Below, piece by piece: positions 52,621 to 61,754 of a DNA stretch of 64,000 bases (position 1 is its first letter; every line of letters starts with the position of its first letter). Under the pieces are notes generated by a model. The model saw nothing but the letters and a program-made list of their open reading frames with translations, did not search any database and was not told the DNA's origin. The DNA is from an uncultured Roseicyclus sp. Its GTDB lineage: Bacteria > Pseudomonadota > Alphaproteobacteria > Rhodobacterales > Rhodobacteraceae. The position numbers and the translations under genes were made by a program. Location: positions 17,015-81,014 of the forward strand of contig CAKZPN010000042.1 of assembly GCA_937139335.1 (NCBI GenBank), in the 5' to 3' direction.

Positions 52621-53094
52621 TCACTCCGCCGCAGCCGCCTGTGCGACCGTGAGCGTTCCGCCCGCCTTCTCGACCGCCTCGATGGCCGATTTCGACGCAC
52701 CGGTGACGGCGAGCGTCAGCTTCGTGGTAACGTCGCCCTTGGCGAGCACGCGGATGCCGTCGAGCTTGCGGCGCACGAGACCGGACGCGACCAGCGCATC
52801 CTCGGTGATCTCGGCCTTGCCGTCGATCTTGCCGGCTTCGATGAATTTCTGGATCATGCCCAGGTTCACCACGGCGTATTCCTTGCGGTTCGGCTTGGTG
52901 AAGCCGCGCTTGGGCAGACGCTGGTAGAGCGGCATCTGGCCGCCCTCGTAGGCATTGATCGCAACGCCCGAGCGGGATTTCTGACCCTTGATGCCGCGGC
53001 CGGCCATCTTGCCCTTGCCGGAGCCGGGGCCACGACCAACGCGCTTGGCTTTCTTGGCCGCGCCGGGATTGTCCCGCAATTCATGCAGTTTCAT
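52621..53094 (-). CDS. rplO: 50S ribosomal protein L15
   Basis: [43 protein letters not shown]. Confidence 0.98.
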   Translation of the reverse strand: MKLHELRDNPGAAKKAKRVGRGPGSGKGKMAGRGIKGQKSRSGVAINAYEGGQMPLYQRLPKRGFTKPNRKEYAVVNLGMIQKFIEAGKIDGKAEITEDALVASGLVRRKLDGIRVLAKGDVTTKLTLAVTGASKSAIEAVEKAGGTLTVAQAAAAE

Positions 53095-53206
53095 GTCGCT
53101 TCTCCTTTTGACCGGATGTGACCCGCATGCGACGCACGGGCCAACCTCGGCATATGTACTGGACCGTGCCAGGCGGCCCCGCGAAGGGTCGCCCGGCCGA
53201 GCGCGT

Positions 53207-53395
53207 TCAGCCGCGCTCTTCCACGATTTCGACCAGATGCGGGATCTTGCGGATCATGCCGCGGACCGAGGGGGTATCCTCCAGCTCGCGGGTTTTCTGC
53301 ATCTTGTTCAGGCCGAGCCCGATCAGCGTTGCGCGCTGGTCGGCCGGGCGGCGGATCGGCGAGCCGATCTGTTTGACGATGATGGTCTTTGCCAT
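53207..53395 (-). CDS. rpmD: 50S ribosomal protein L30
   Basis: [48 protein letters not shown]. Confidence 0.98.
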   Translation of the reverse strand: MAKTIIVKQIGSPIRRPADQRATLIGLGLNKMQKTRELEDTPSVRGMIRKIPHLVEIVEERG

Positions 53396-53399
53396 GATC

Positions 53400-53984
53400 T
53401 CAGGCCTCCTCTGCTACCTGGCTCGACTCGGCCGGGGCGTTTTCGCGCTTGGGCAGGATGTCGGCCACTTTCTTGCCGCGGCGGGCGGCGATCTGGCGGG
53501 GCGAGGTTTCCTTGGTCAACCCGTCGAGGGTGGCGCGGATCATGTTGTAGGGGTTCTGCGACCCGGTCGACTTGGCCACGACATCCTTGATGCCGAGCAT
53601 CTCGAACACGGCGCGCATCGGGCCGCCGGCGATGATGCCGGTACCTTCCGCGGCCGAGCGCATCACCACGCGGCCGGCGCCATGATGGCCTTCCATGTCG
53701 TGGTGCAGGGTGCGGCCTTCGCGCAGCGGCACGCGGATCAGCTGGCGGCGGGCCTGCTCGGTCGCCTTGCGGATCGCCTCGGGCACCTCTTTCGCCTTGC
53801 CCTTGCCGAAGCCGACGCGGCCGCGCTGGTCACCGACCACGACGAGAGCTGCAAAGCCGAAGCGCTTGCCGCCCTTCACGGTCTTGGAGACGCGGTTGAT
53901 CGCAACCAGGCGTTCTGCAAATTCCGGGGTTTCCTCGCGCTCTTCGCGACGACGTCCCCGACCTCTTTGTTCACGTTCTGCCAT
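53400..53984 (-). CDS. rpsE: 30S ribosomal protein S5
   Basis: [49 protein letters not shown]. Confidence 0.98.
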   Translation of the reverse strand: MAEREQRGRGRRREEREETPEFAERLVAINRVSKTVKGGKRFGFAALVVVGDQRGRVGFGKGKAKEVPEAIRKATEQARRQLIRVPLREGRTLHHDMEGHHGAGRVVMRSAAEGTGIIAGGPMRAVFEMLGIKDVVAKSTGSQNPYNMIRATLDGLTKETSPRQIAARRGKKVADILPKRENAPAESSQVAEEA

Positions 53985-54039
53985 CTGGCAATTCCTTCAT
54001 TCGGTGACGCCCGCGGGCGCCGGTTGTCTCGATCGCGGT

Positions 54040-54060
54040 GAGAGGCCGCGCGGGCCTCTC
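54040..54060 (-). repeat. Intercistronic hairpin between rplR and rpsE
   Basis: GAGAGGCC-GCGCG-GGCCTCTC perfect 8-bp stem. Confidence 0.65.
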
Positions 54061-54100
54061 CCAGATCATCGAGGGTGCGCCAGGCGGCCCACCCTTCAGC

Positions 54101-54460
54101 TCAGAACTTCAGGCCGCCCTCGCGCGCGGCGTCGGCCAGGGCCTTCACCTTGCCGTGGAACAGGAAGCCGCCGCGGTCGAAGTAGACTTCTTCCACGCCG
54201 GCCTTCTTGGCCCGCTCGGCAATCGCGGCGCCCACCTTGCCGGCAGCCTCCACGTTGTTCTTGCCGACGACGCCCAGATCCTTCTCGAGCGACGAGGCGG
54301 CGGCCAGAGTGACCCCGCTTGCGTCGTCGATCAGCTGGACGCTGATGTTCTTGTTCGAGCGGTGGACGGACAGGCGGGGACGCCCGTTCGCCATCGCGCG
54401 CAGTTTGTTCCGGTTGCGCTGGCGGCGCTTCTGAAACAGGTCTCTGGTGCTCAGTGCCAT
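54101..54460 (-). CDS. rplR: 50S ribosomal protein L18
   Basis: [46 protein letters not shown]. Confidence 0.97.
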   Translation of the reverse strand: MALSTRDLFQKRRQRNRNKLRAMANGRPRLSVHRSNKNISVQLIDDASGVTLAAASSLEKDLGVVGKNNVEAAGKVGAAIAERAKKAGVEEVYFDRGGFLFHGKVKALADAAREGGLKF

Positions 54461-54471
54461 GTGCGTCGCCC

Positions 54472-55005
54472 TTACTTCTTCTTGCCTTCCTTGCGGAAGA
54501 TATACTCGCCCTTGTAGCGAATGCCTTTGCCCTTGTAGGGCTCGGGCGCACGCCACTCGCGGATGTTGGCGGCCACCTGACCGACGAGTTGCTCGTCGGT
54601 GCCCTCGACCACCACTTCGGTGTTCTTGGGCGTGGTCACGGTGACGCCGGCCGGAACGGCGAAATCGACGTCGTGGCTGTAGCCGAGCGCCAGTTTCAGG
54701 ACATTGCCCTGCGCGTTGGCACGGTAGCCGACGCCCTGGATCTCAAGCTCCTTGCGGAAGCCGTTGGTCACGCCGGTCACCAGGTTCTGAACCATGGTGC
54801 GCGACATGCCCCACTGCTGCCGGGCGCGCTTGGACTTGCCGCGCGGGGTGACCGACACGGATTTGTCGTCGAGCGCCAGCGTGACGTCGTCGGTTGCGGT
54901 GAAGCTGCGGGTGCCTTTCGGCCCCTTCACTTCGATGGTCTGGCCGGAGACGGAGGCAGTGACCCCCGACGGCAGCTCGACCGGTCTTTTTCCAATACGA
55001 GACAT
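54472..55005 (-). CDS. rplF: 50S ribosomal protein L6
   Basis: [35 protein letters not shown]. Confidence 0.98.
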   Translation of the reverse strand: MSRIGKRPVELPSGVTASVSGQTIEVKGPKGTRSFTATDDVTLALDDKSVSVTPRGKSKRARQQWGMSRTMVQNLVTGVTNGFRKELEIQGVGYRANAQGNVLKLALGYSHDVDFAVPAGVTVTTPKNTEVVVEGTDEQLVGQVAANIREWRAPEPYKGKGIRYKGEYIFRKEGKKK

Positions 55006-55018
55006 TAGCCGTTCCTCC

Positions 55019-55411
55019 TCAGAACACGGTGCAGAGCACTTCGCCGCCGACATTCTGCGCGCGGGCGGTGGCATCGGTCATCACGCCCTTGGACGTGGAG
55101 ACGATGGAAACGCCCAGGCCCTGACGGACCTGCGAGATGTCGCCAACGCCCAGATAGACGCGGCGGCCGGGTTTCGAGACGCGCTTGAGCTCGCGGATGA
55201 CCGGGGTGCCTTCGTAGTATTTCAGGCTGATTTCAAAGGCCGGGTGGCCCTTGACGTCGGTCGCGGGCTCATAACCGCGGATGTAGCCTTCGTCGACCAG
55301 AACATCGAGCACGCGGGCGCGCTGTTTGGAGGCCGGGGTCAGGACCGTGGACTTCCCGCGCATCTGCGAGTTGCGGATGCGGGTCAGCATATCGCCGATA
55401 GGATCATTCAT
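55019..55411 (-). CDS. rpsH: 30S ribosomal protein S8
   Basis: [38 protein letters not shown]. Confidence 0.98.
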   Translation of the reverse strand: MNDPIGDMLTRIRNSQMRGKSTVLTPASKQRARVLDVLVDEGYIRGYEPATDVKGHPAFEISLKYYEGTPVIRELKRVSKPGRRVYLGVGDISQVRQGLGVSIVSTSKGVMTDATARAQNVGGEVLCTVF

Positions 55412-55423
55412 CTTGCGATCTCC

Positions 55424-55729
55424 TCACCAGCTCGACTTGACCATGCCGGGGATCTGGCCGATCGAGGCCAGGTCACGCAGCATGATCCGCGACATTCTCA
55501 GCTTGCGGTAATACGCCTTGGGGCGTCCGGTCAGCTGGCAACGGTTGTGAAGCCGGGTCGGCGAGGAATTGCGCGGCAGCTTCGCCAGTTTGAGGCGGGC
55601 CTTGAAGCGCTCTTCCATCGGCTTCTGTTCGTCGTTTGCGATCTCTTTCAGCGCAGCACGCTTGGCGGCGTATTTCGCCACCAGCTTCTGACGCTTGAGT
55701 TCGCGTTCCACCATGGAAACTTTTGCCAT
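55424..55729 (-). CDS. rpsN: 30S ribosomal protein S14
   Basis: [30 protein letters not shown]...[30 protein letters not shown]. Confidence 0.98.
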   Translation of the reverse strand: MAKVSMVERELKRQKLVAKYAAKRAALKEIANDEQKPMEERFKARLKLAKLPRNSSPTRLHNRCQLTGRPKAYYRKLRMSRIMLRDLASIGQIPGMVKSSW

Positions 55730-55748
55730 GTGTCTGTTCCCTCTCGCG

Positions 55749-56309
55749 TCAGGCGTTGAACGGCATGTTGAAGTGCTTGAGCAGCGATTTCGCCTCGGCG
55801 TCGGATGCCGAATTGGTGACGATGATCACGTCGATGCCCCAGACCTCGTCGACCTTGTCAAAGTTGATCTCGGGGAACACGATGTGTTCCTTGATCCCCA
55901 TCGCAAAGTTGCCGCGGCCGTCGAAAGCCGGCTTCACACCCCGGAAGTCGCGGATGCGAGGCATCGCGACGGTGATCAGACGGTCGAGAAAGTCGTACAT
56001 CCGGTCGCCGCGCAGCGTGACCTTGGCACCCAGCGTCATGCCTTCGCGAACGCGGAAGCCGGCGATGGATTTCTTGGCGATCGTCGCCACGGCCTGCTGG
56101 CCGGCGATGGTCGACAGGTCGTCGACGGCGGATTTCGCCTTCTTCGAGTCGCGCACCGATTCAGCACCACAGCCGATGTTCAGCACGATCTTCTCGAGCC
56201 GAGGGATCTGCATGTCGTTCTTGTAGCCGAACTCTTCCTTCAGCGCGGGCTTGATCGTCTCGCGGTAGATGGATTTGAGGCGCGGGGAGTAGGTTGCGGT
56301 ATCAAGCAT
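55749..56309 (-). CDS. rplE: 50S ribosomal protein L5
   Basis: [25 protein letters not shown]...[29 protein letters not shown]. Confidence 0.98.
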   Translation of the reverse strand: MLDTATYSPRLKSIYRETIKPALKEEFGYKNDMQIPRLEKIVLNIGCGAESVRDSKKAKSAVDDLSTIAGQQAVATIAKKSIAGFRVREGMTLGAKVTLRGDRMYDFLDRLITVAMPRIRDFRGVKPAFDGRGNFAMGIKEHIVFPEINFDKVDEVWGIDVIIVTNSASDAEAKSLLKHFNMPFNA

Positions 56310-56613
56310 CGATCACGTCCCCCGTGGTCTTGGCGACGCGCAGCTTCTTGCCGTCTTCGACCTTGAAGCCGACGCGGGTCGGTTTGCCGTTCTTGTCGAG
56401 CAGCGCGAGGTTCGACAGCGCGATGGGCATCGGCTGCGGAACGCGGCCGCCCTGGCTGGTCTGGCTCTGCTTGGTGTGGCGGATGGCGATGTTCACGCCG
56501 TCGACGATGGCCTTGCCGTCGGTGGGCATGACGCGGGTGATCTCACCCTGCTTGCCCTTGTCCTTGCCGGCCAAGACGACGACCTTGTCGCCCTTCTTCA
56601 GCTTTGCAGCCAT
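56302..56613 (-). CDS. rplX: 50S ribosomal protein L24
   Basis: [30 protein letters not shown]. Confidence 0.98.
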   Translation of the reverse strand: MAAKLKKGDKVVVLAGKDKGKQGEITRVMPTDGKAIVDGVNIAIRHTKQSQTSQGGRVPQPMPIALSNLALLDKNGKPTRVGFKVEDGKKLRVAKTTGDVIDA

Positions 56614-56981
56614 TACAGCACCTCCGGCGCGAGCGAGATGATCTTCATGAAGTTCTTCGCGCGCAGCTCACGAACCACCGGCCCGAAGATACGGGTGCCG
56701 ACCGGCTCGTTGTTGTTGTTGAGGATGACGGCGGCGTTGCGGTCGAAGCGGATGGCGGTGCCATCGTCGCGGCGCACTTCCTTGGCAGTGCGCACGACGA
56801 CGGCCTTGCGGACGTCGCCCTTCTTAACGCGGCCACGCGGAATGGCCTCTTTCACCGACACCACGATGATGTCGCCGACCGAGGCGTAGCGGCGATGCGA
56901 GCCGCCGAGGACCTTGATGCACTGAACTTTCCGGGCACCGGAATTGTCAGCCACATCCAGATTGGTCTGCATCTGGATCAT
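56613..56981 (-). CDS. rplN: 50S ribosomal protein L14
   Basis: [48 protein letters not shown]. Confidence 0.98.
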   Translation of the reverse strand: MIQMQTNLDVADNSGARKVQCIKVLGGSHRRYASVGDIIVVSVKEAIPRGRVKKGDVRKAVVVRTAKEVRRDDGTAIRFDRNAAVILNNNNEPVGTRIFGPVVRELRAKNFMKIISLAPEVL

Positions 56982-57063
56982 TTGGTTTCTCCCGACGTCC
57001 GGGGCCGCCTTGTCAGGACATTGACCCCGGGGTTTCGATCAAACCGAGATGTGATGGATCGCG

Positions 57064-57297
57064 TCAGACGCGCTCGACCACCTCCCAGCGCTTGGATTTC
57101 GACTTGGGGGCACATTCCTGGATACGGACCATGTCACCCACGTTGAACTGGTTGGTCTCGTCGTGCGCGCGGTACTTCTTGGACTTCCGGATCGTCTTTT
57201 GCAGAACCGGGTGCTTGAAGCGACGCTCGACCGATACGGTGACGGTCTGGGCGTTGGCGTTCGACGTGACGGTGCCTTGCAGGATACGCTTGGGCAT
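57064..57297 (-). CDS. rpsQ: 30S ribosomal protein S17
   Basis: [47 protein letters not shown]. Confidence 0.98.
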   Translation of the reverse strand: MPKRILQGTVTSNANAQTVTVSVERRFKHPVLQKTIRKSKKYRAHDETNQFNVGDMVRIQECAPKSKSKRWEVVERV

Positions 57298-57506
57298 CAG
57301 TTGGCCTCCCCTGCTGCGGCAGTCGCTTTTTCGTTCAGAATCGTCAGCACGCGGGCGGCGTCACGCTTGACGACACGCATGCGCGCGGTGTTCTCGAGCT
57401 GGCCGGTGGCCTGCTGGAAGCGGAGGTTGAAGGCCTCCTTCTTGAGCTGGACGAGCTGATCGCGCAGCTGATCCGGCGTCTTCTCGCGAAGTTCGGTGGC
57501 GTTCAT
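57297..57506 (-). CDS. rpmC: 50S ribosomal protein L29
   Basis: [61 protein letters not shown]. Confidence 0.97.
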   Translation of the reverse strand: MNATELREKTPDQLRDQLVQLKKEAFNLRFQQATGQLENTARMRVVKRDAARVLTILNEKATAAAGEAN

Positions 57507-57592
57507 CGCCTTGGTCCTTTCAACATCACGGGGACGCCCCTGCAACGCAGGGTCACGCCGATTCCCGTGGAGGTCGGTGAATAGAGGGCGCG
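57472..57592 (-). repeat. Copy 1 of duplicated rpmC leader + 5' codons (121 bp)
   Basis: 114/121 identical by eye to 58310-58430 (direct repeat). Confidence 0.95.
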
Positions 57593-57662
57593 GATATCCG
57601 TGATGGGCGAGAACTGCAAGCGGTATCTTGGCGCGGAACGGAAGGCAGCACCCACCGCGCAT

Positions 57663-58268
57663 CTAAAGCAGCTTGAGCTGGCCCGGATTGGCAACCACGA
57701 AATCGACGATTCCTTGAGCGAAGACGTTTACTGGATGTTCCGCATTGTCCTTGGCGCCTTCTGCGTAGATCGAGTCTTCGAACTGCTTCACTCTGTCTTC
57801 ATCCATTTCATCCAGAGCGGCTTCGTAGTTCGCCCATACAGCGGCGATCTCCGGGTCAGTTGGATTGCCGTCGTACCCGGCTGATTCATCCAGAACGCGA
57901 TGTGCCGGCTCTACCAGAGCCTCCCACTGGGTCCGGAAAGCCGGGGGCGCAAAACGTCGCAAAGCACTTCGTGCATCACGCACGAGTCCGGGGCAATTCT
58001 CCAAGAACCCGAACACGCCACCGTTCAACAACTGCCCGTGCCAACACGTTGTTACATATAGCAGAAACTGACCTTCAGTGATCTCTCCCGTTTCAATACG
58101 CGGCTCGAGCCCAATCAGAGGCCATTGGATATTTAGCGTCCTGAGCCGTGTTTCGATCTCCTCGCCGACCCGGATGTACGCTCCAAAGAGGTCATGCAAT
58201 TGATATGTTGCAGGATCACTCGAAACGGTCTTCGCTAGAGTGTCGGCAGGCATCAAGAGGACCGGCAT
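57663..58268 (-). CDS. DUF4375/DMP19-like protein inserted upstream of rpmC
   Basis: 201-aa acidic ORF with WHGQLLNGGVFGFLENCPG; lower local GC; SD GGGAG 7 nt upstream of ATG. Confidence 0.75.
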   Translation of the reverse strand: MPVLLMPADTLAKTVSSDPATYQLHDLFGAYIRVGEEIETRLRTLNIQWPLIGLEPRIETGEITEGQFLLYVTTCWHGQLLNGGVFGFLENCPGLVRDARSALRRFAPPAFRTQWEALVEPAHRVLDESAGYDGNPTDPEIAAVWANYEAALDEMDEDRVKQFEDSIYAEGAKDNAEHPVNVFAQGIVDFVVANPGQLKLL

Positions 58269-58272
58269 GATC

Positions 58273-58344
58273 TCACTCCCACCGGTAGTTGAAGCTGACG
58301 CTCACCCGGTCCGGCGTCTTCTCGCGAAGGTCTGTGACGTTCAT
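58273..58344 (-). pseudogene. 23-codon chimeric mini-ORF: rpmC N-terminus fused to TIGR02466 C-terminus
   Basis: MNVTDLREKTPDRVSVSFNYRWE*: matches rpm[13 protein letters not shown] and oxygenase DRVSVSFNYRWE*. Confidence 0.92.
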
Positions 58345-58430
58345 CGCCTTTGTCCTTTCAACATCACGGGGACGCCCCTGCAAAGCAGGGTCACGCCGAT
58401 TCCCGTGTAGGTCGGTGAGTAGAGGGCGCG
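58310..58430 (-). repeat. Copy 2 of duplicated rpmC leader + 5' codons (121 bp)
   Basis: Direct repeat of 57472-57592; 7 mismatches. Confidence 0.95.
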
Positions 58431-58468
58431 CTTAGGCGCAAAGCAGCAACGCCGCAAGCCCATATTCC

Positions 58469-58505
58469 TTGCCCTGTTGGGGGGTCACGGTATATACATC
58501 CGTAT
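58469..58505 (+). promoter_or_regulatory. Promoter/operator of the toxin-antitoxin module
   Basis: TTGCCC-N16-TATATA; inverted repeat ATAC-ATCC-GTAT (58494-58505) overlapping the -10. Confidence 0.5.
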
Positions 58506-58522
58506 GTGCAGGAGATGATACC

Positions 58523-58747
58523 GTGATCGAGTCCAAAATCCGCAAGGTCGGCAACTCCGCCGTCATGACCCTCACCGCCGAGATGCTGGCTATTCTCGAC
58601 GCCAAGGAAGGGGATACGCTGTTCGTCGTCCGGGGCGATGACGGGTCGCTCAGGATCATGGCCAACGATCCGACGCTTGCTGCAGCGCTCGACGCGGGCG
58701 AGGCCGTGATGGACGAGAACAGGGACCTGCTCCAGGCACTGGCGTGA
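58523..58747 (+). CDS. AbrB/MazE/SpoVT-family antitoxin (GTG start)
   Basis: VIESKIRKVGNSAVMTLTAEMLAILDAKEGDTLFVV; GTGA overlap with doc; GGAG upstream. Confidence 0.88.
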   Translation: MIESKIRKVGNSAVMTLTAEMLAILDAKEGDTLFVVRGDDGSLRIMANDPTLAAALDAGEAVMDENRDLLQALA

Positions 58748-59130
58748 CCGCGCCGACCTGGGTGCCGCTGTCCGCCGTTCTCACCTTTCATGACCGACAG
58801 ATTGCCCGCCACGGTGGTGCACCCGGCCTGCGCGATCCGGCCCTGCTGGAAGCGGCCTGCGCCCGACCGGTGAACCGCGCGGCCTATGGCGAGGCCGACC
58901 TGCACGTCCTCGCGGCCGCTTATGCTTTTGGCATCGCCAAGGCCCATGCCTTCGTCGACGGTAACAAGCGCACCGCCTTCGTCACCACGCTGACATTCCT
59001 GCGTCTGAACGGACTGCAGATGCGCCCCGATGCGGTCGAGGGCGTGCGGATGATGGAAGACCTCGCCGCGGGAGACGTGATGGAATCGGGTTTTGCGGAG
59101 TGGCTGACGCGGCAGACGCGCCCGCTCTGA
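58744..59130 (+). CDS. doc: Doc/Fic-family death-on-curing toxin
   Basis: HAFVDGNKRTAFVTTLTFLRLNG Fic/Doc motif; GTG start overlapping antitoxin stop. Confidence 0.93.
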   Translation: MTAPTWVPLSAVLTFHDRQIARHGGAPGLRDPALLEAACARPVNRAAYGEADLHVLAAAYAFGIAKAHAFVDGNKRTAFVTTLTFLRLNGLQMRPDAVEGVRMMEDLAAGDVMESGFAEWLTRQTRPL

Positions 59131-59751
59131 TCACTCCCACCGGTAATTGAAGCTCACGCTCACCCGGTCGTCCTCGTCCATGTTCATCGGCACCTCGTGC
59201 CTGAGCCAGCTTTCCCACAGCAGCACGTCGCCGGCCTGTGGGCCGGGGTAGATGAAGGCGCGCAGCTCCTCGCGGCAGTCCTTTTTGCGGTTGGGGGCCG
59301 CCATCATCATCGCGTGGCGGGGGTCCTCCAGCTTGATCGACTTCGCGCCCGGCGGGACGGTCACGTAGGTCGTGCCGGAGATCACCGAATGCGGGTGGAT
59401 GTGGCTGGTGTGGATGCCGCCCTCGGGCAGGATGTTGATCCAGATATCCTCCAGCACCAGCTTTCGGCCCTCGAGGTCGAACTCCAGATCCTCGGCGAAG
59501 GCGGCGACATGCGCGTCGAGCGCCGTCACCAGCGTCTCGAAGATCGGGAAGCGCCAGGGCAGGTCGGTGAGCGAAGCATAGGAGGTGTAGCCGGGATAGC
59601 CGTTCTCCTCGCACCAGGCTTGGCCGGCCTCGTCATCCTCGGCGATGGAAAAGCACGACGCCTCCATCTCGTCGGGGTCGACGGCGGGGCCAAGCTCGGC
59701 GAGCTTGGCGTGGTAGAGACGGGTGACGAAGAGCGATTTGATGCTGGCCAT
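59131..59751 (-). CDS. TIGR02466-type putative 2OG-Fe(II) oxygenase
   Basis: HTSHIHPHSVISGTTYVTVPPGAKSIKLEDPR...DVLLWESWLRHEVPMNMDEDDRVSVSFNYRWE. Confidence 0.88.
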   Translation of the reverse strand: MASIKSLFVTRLYHAKLAELGPAVDPDEMEASCFSIAEDDEAGQAWCEENGYPGYTSYASLTDLPWRFPIFETLVTALDAHVAAFAEDLEFDLEGRKLVLEDIWINILPEGGIHTSHIHPHSVISGTTYVTVPPGAKSIKLEDPRHAMMMAAPNRKKDCREELRAFIYPGPQAGDVLLWESWLRHEVPMNMDEDDRVSVSFNYRWE

Positions 59752-59905
59752 GCGCCACGCTTAGCCGACCGGCCGCGCGTTGCAAAGTGGGCAGGTCTGT
59801 GCCGACGACGGAGCGGGAGGTTTGCGATCCGGGGTCTGCTGCGTAGGGTGGAGGGACAGACCGCGCGGAGGGATCGGCTGTTCGCGCCACCAGGGAGGAC
59901 CCGAC

Positions 59906-61702
59906 ATGAAACTGATGTTCGCCGCCACGCTGCCCGCCTTGCTGGCCCTGGGTCTCGGCGCGTCTGCGCAGACAACGTCCGAAACCGTCGCGCCGGAAGG
60001 CGCCACCGCGGTCGGAACGGCGGGCCCGGTCAGCGCCCGTGTCGAGGCTGCGCTGGACACGCGCGATGCCGGCCGACCCGTGATGGCGCAGGACTGGATG
60101 GTAGTCGCCGCCAACCCGCTGGCCGTCGAGGCCGGGGCCGATGTGCTGGCCGACGGCGGCACGGCGGCCGACGCCATGATCGCCGTCCAGACGGTGCTGG
60201 GGCTGGTGGAGCCGCAAAGCTCGGGCCTCGGCGGTGGGGCTTTCCTGGTCTGGTACGATGCTGCGAGCGGGGATCTCACCACGCTCGACGGGCGCGAGAC
60301 CGCGCCGCTGGCCGCCGACCCGACGCTGTTCCAGGTGGACGGCGAGACCATGGGGTTCTGGGATGCGGTCGTCGGTGGACGGTCGGTCGGCACACCGGGC
60401 ACGCCGCGCCTGCTGCAAGAAGCGCATGACCGCTGGGGCAGCCAGGAGTGGGCGGTCCTGTTCGAGCCGGCCATCGCGCTGGCCGAGGACGGCTTTGCAG
60501 TGTCGCCGCGCCTGGCGGGCGCTGTCGCCGATGACGCCGATCGCTTGTCGATCTCGCCCCGGACCGCGGAGTACTTCCTGCCCGGTGGCGAGCCGGTGGC
60601 CGAGGGCGCGACCCTGCGCAACCATCCCTACGCGGCAACGCTCCGGCGGTTGGCCGAGGACGGGGCGGACGTGTTCTACCGCGGCGACATCGCGCAGGGG
60701 ATCGTCGACACGGTGCAGAACGCCGCCGGCAACCCCGGACGGCTGGCGATGATCGACTTCGCCGCCTACGAGGTCGTGGAACGCCCGGCGGTCTGCGTCA
60801 CCTACCGCGCGCATGATGTCTGCGGCATGGGGCCGCCGTCCTCGGGCGGGCTGACCGTCGGCCAGATCCTCGGGCAGCTCGAAGGTTTCGACCTCGGCGC
60901 GATGGGGGCGGACGACCCGCAAAGTTGGCGGCTGATCGGCGATGCCTCGCGCCAGGCCTTTGCCGACCGCGGGCGCTACATGGCCGACAGCGATTTCGTG
61001 CCGATGCCGACCGAGGGGCTGATCGACCCGGCCTACCTGAGCGTCCGCGCCACGGCGCTGAGCGGCGAGCAGGCGCTGGAGGCGGTGGAGCCGGGCAACC
61101 CGGTCTGGGATCACGCGATGCTCTGGGCCGACAACGTGCCGGTCGAGCTGCCCTCGACCTCGCATATCTCCATCGTCGACAGCTACGGCAACGCGCTGTC
61201 GATGACGACGACGATCGAGAACGGCTTTGGCTCGCGCTTGATGGCGCCCGGGGGCTTCCTGCTCAACAACGAGCTCACGGATTTCTCTTTTTCCAGCCAC
61301 GAAGACGGCGTGCCGATCGCGAACCGGGTGGAGCCGGGCAAACGGCCGCGGTCCTCGATGGCGCCGACCATCGTGCTGCGCGACGGGGCGCCGGTGCTGG
61401 TCATCGGCTCGCCGGGCGGCAGCCGGATCATCGGCTATGTCGCGCAGGCCGTGATCGCGCATCTGGACTGGGGGATGGATGTGCAACAGGCGATGGCGAT
61501 GGGCCACGCGGTGAACCGGAGCGGGACCTTCGACCTCGAGGAAGGAACCGACGTCGCCGGACTGGAGGAGGCGCTGGCCGCGCTTGGCTACGAGGTGAAC
61601 GTGACCGAGCTGAATTCCGGCCTGCACGCCATCGCCATCGGCGGGGAGGGCCTTTCGGGCGGCGCCGATCCGCGCCGCGAGGGGATCGCGCTGGGGCAAT
61701 AG
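59906..61702 (+). CDS. ggt: Gamma-glutamyltransferase
   Basis: Signal peptide; LGLVEPQSSGLGGGAFLVWYD, GRSVGTPGTPRLL, TSHISIVDSYGNALSMTTTIENGFGS, PGKRPRSSMAPTIV. Confidence 0.95.
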   Translation: MKLMFAATLPALLALGLGASAQTTSETVAPEGATAVGTAGPVSARVEAALDTRDAGRPVMAQDWMVVAANPLAVEAGADVLADGGTAADAMIAVQTVLGLVEPQSSGLGGGAFLVWYDAASGDLTTLDGRETAPLAADPTLFQVDGETMGFWDAVVGGRSVGTPGTPRLLQEAHDRWGSQEWAVLFEPAIALAEDGFAVSPRLAGAVADDADRLSISPRTAEYFLPGGEPVAEGATLRNHPYAATLRRLAEDGADVFYRGDIAQGIVDTVQNAAGNPGRLAMIDFAAYEVVERPAVCVTYRAHDVCGMGPPSSGGLTVGQILGQLEGFDLGAMGADDPQSWRLIGDASRQAFADRGRYMADSDFVPMPTEGLIDPAYLSVRATALSGEQALEAVEPGNPVWDHAMLWADNVPVELPSTSHISIVDSYGNALSMTTTIENGFGSRLMAPGGFLLNNELTDFSFSSHEDGVPIANRVEPGKRPRSSMAPTIVLRDGAPVLVIGSPGGSRIIGYVAQAVIAHLDWGMDVQQAMAMGHAVNRSGTFDLEEGTDVAGLEEALAALGYEVNVTELNSGLHAIAIGGEGLSGGADPRREGIALGQ

Positions 61703-61717
61703 CGCCTATCCCAAAAG

Positions 61718-61754
61718 AAAAAGCCCCCGCCGGGTTTCCGGCGGGGGCTTTTTT
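61718..61754. terminator. Strong bidirectional terminator between ggt (+) and rplP (-)
   Basis: AAAAAGCCCCCGCCGG-GTTT-CCGGCGGGGGCTTTTTT. Confidence 0.9.
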
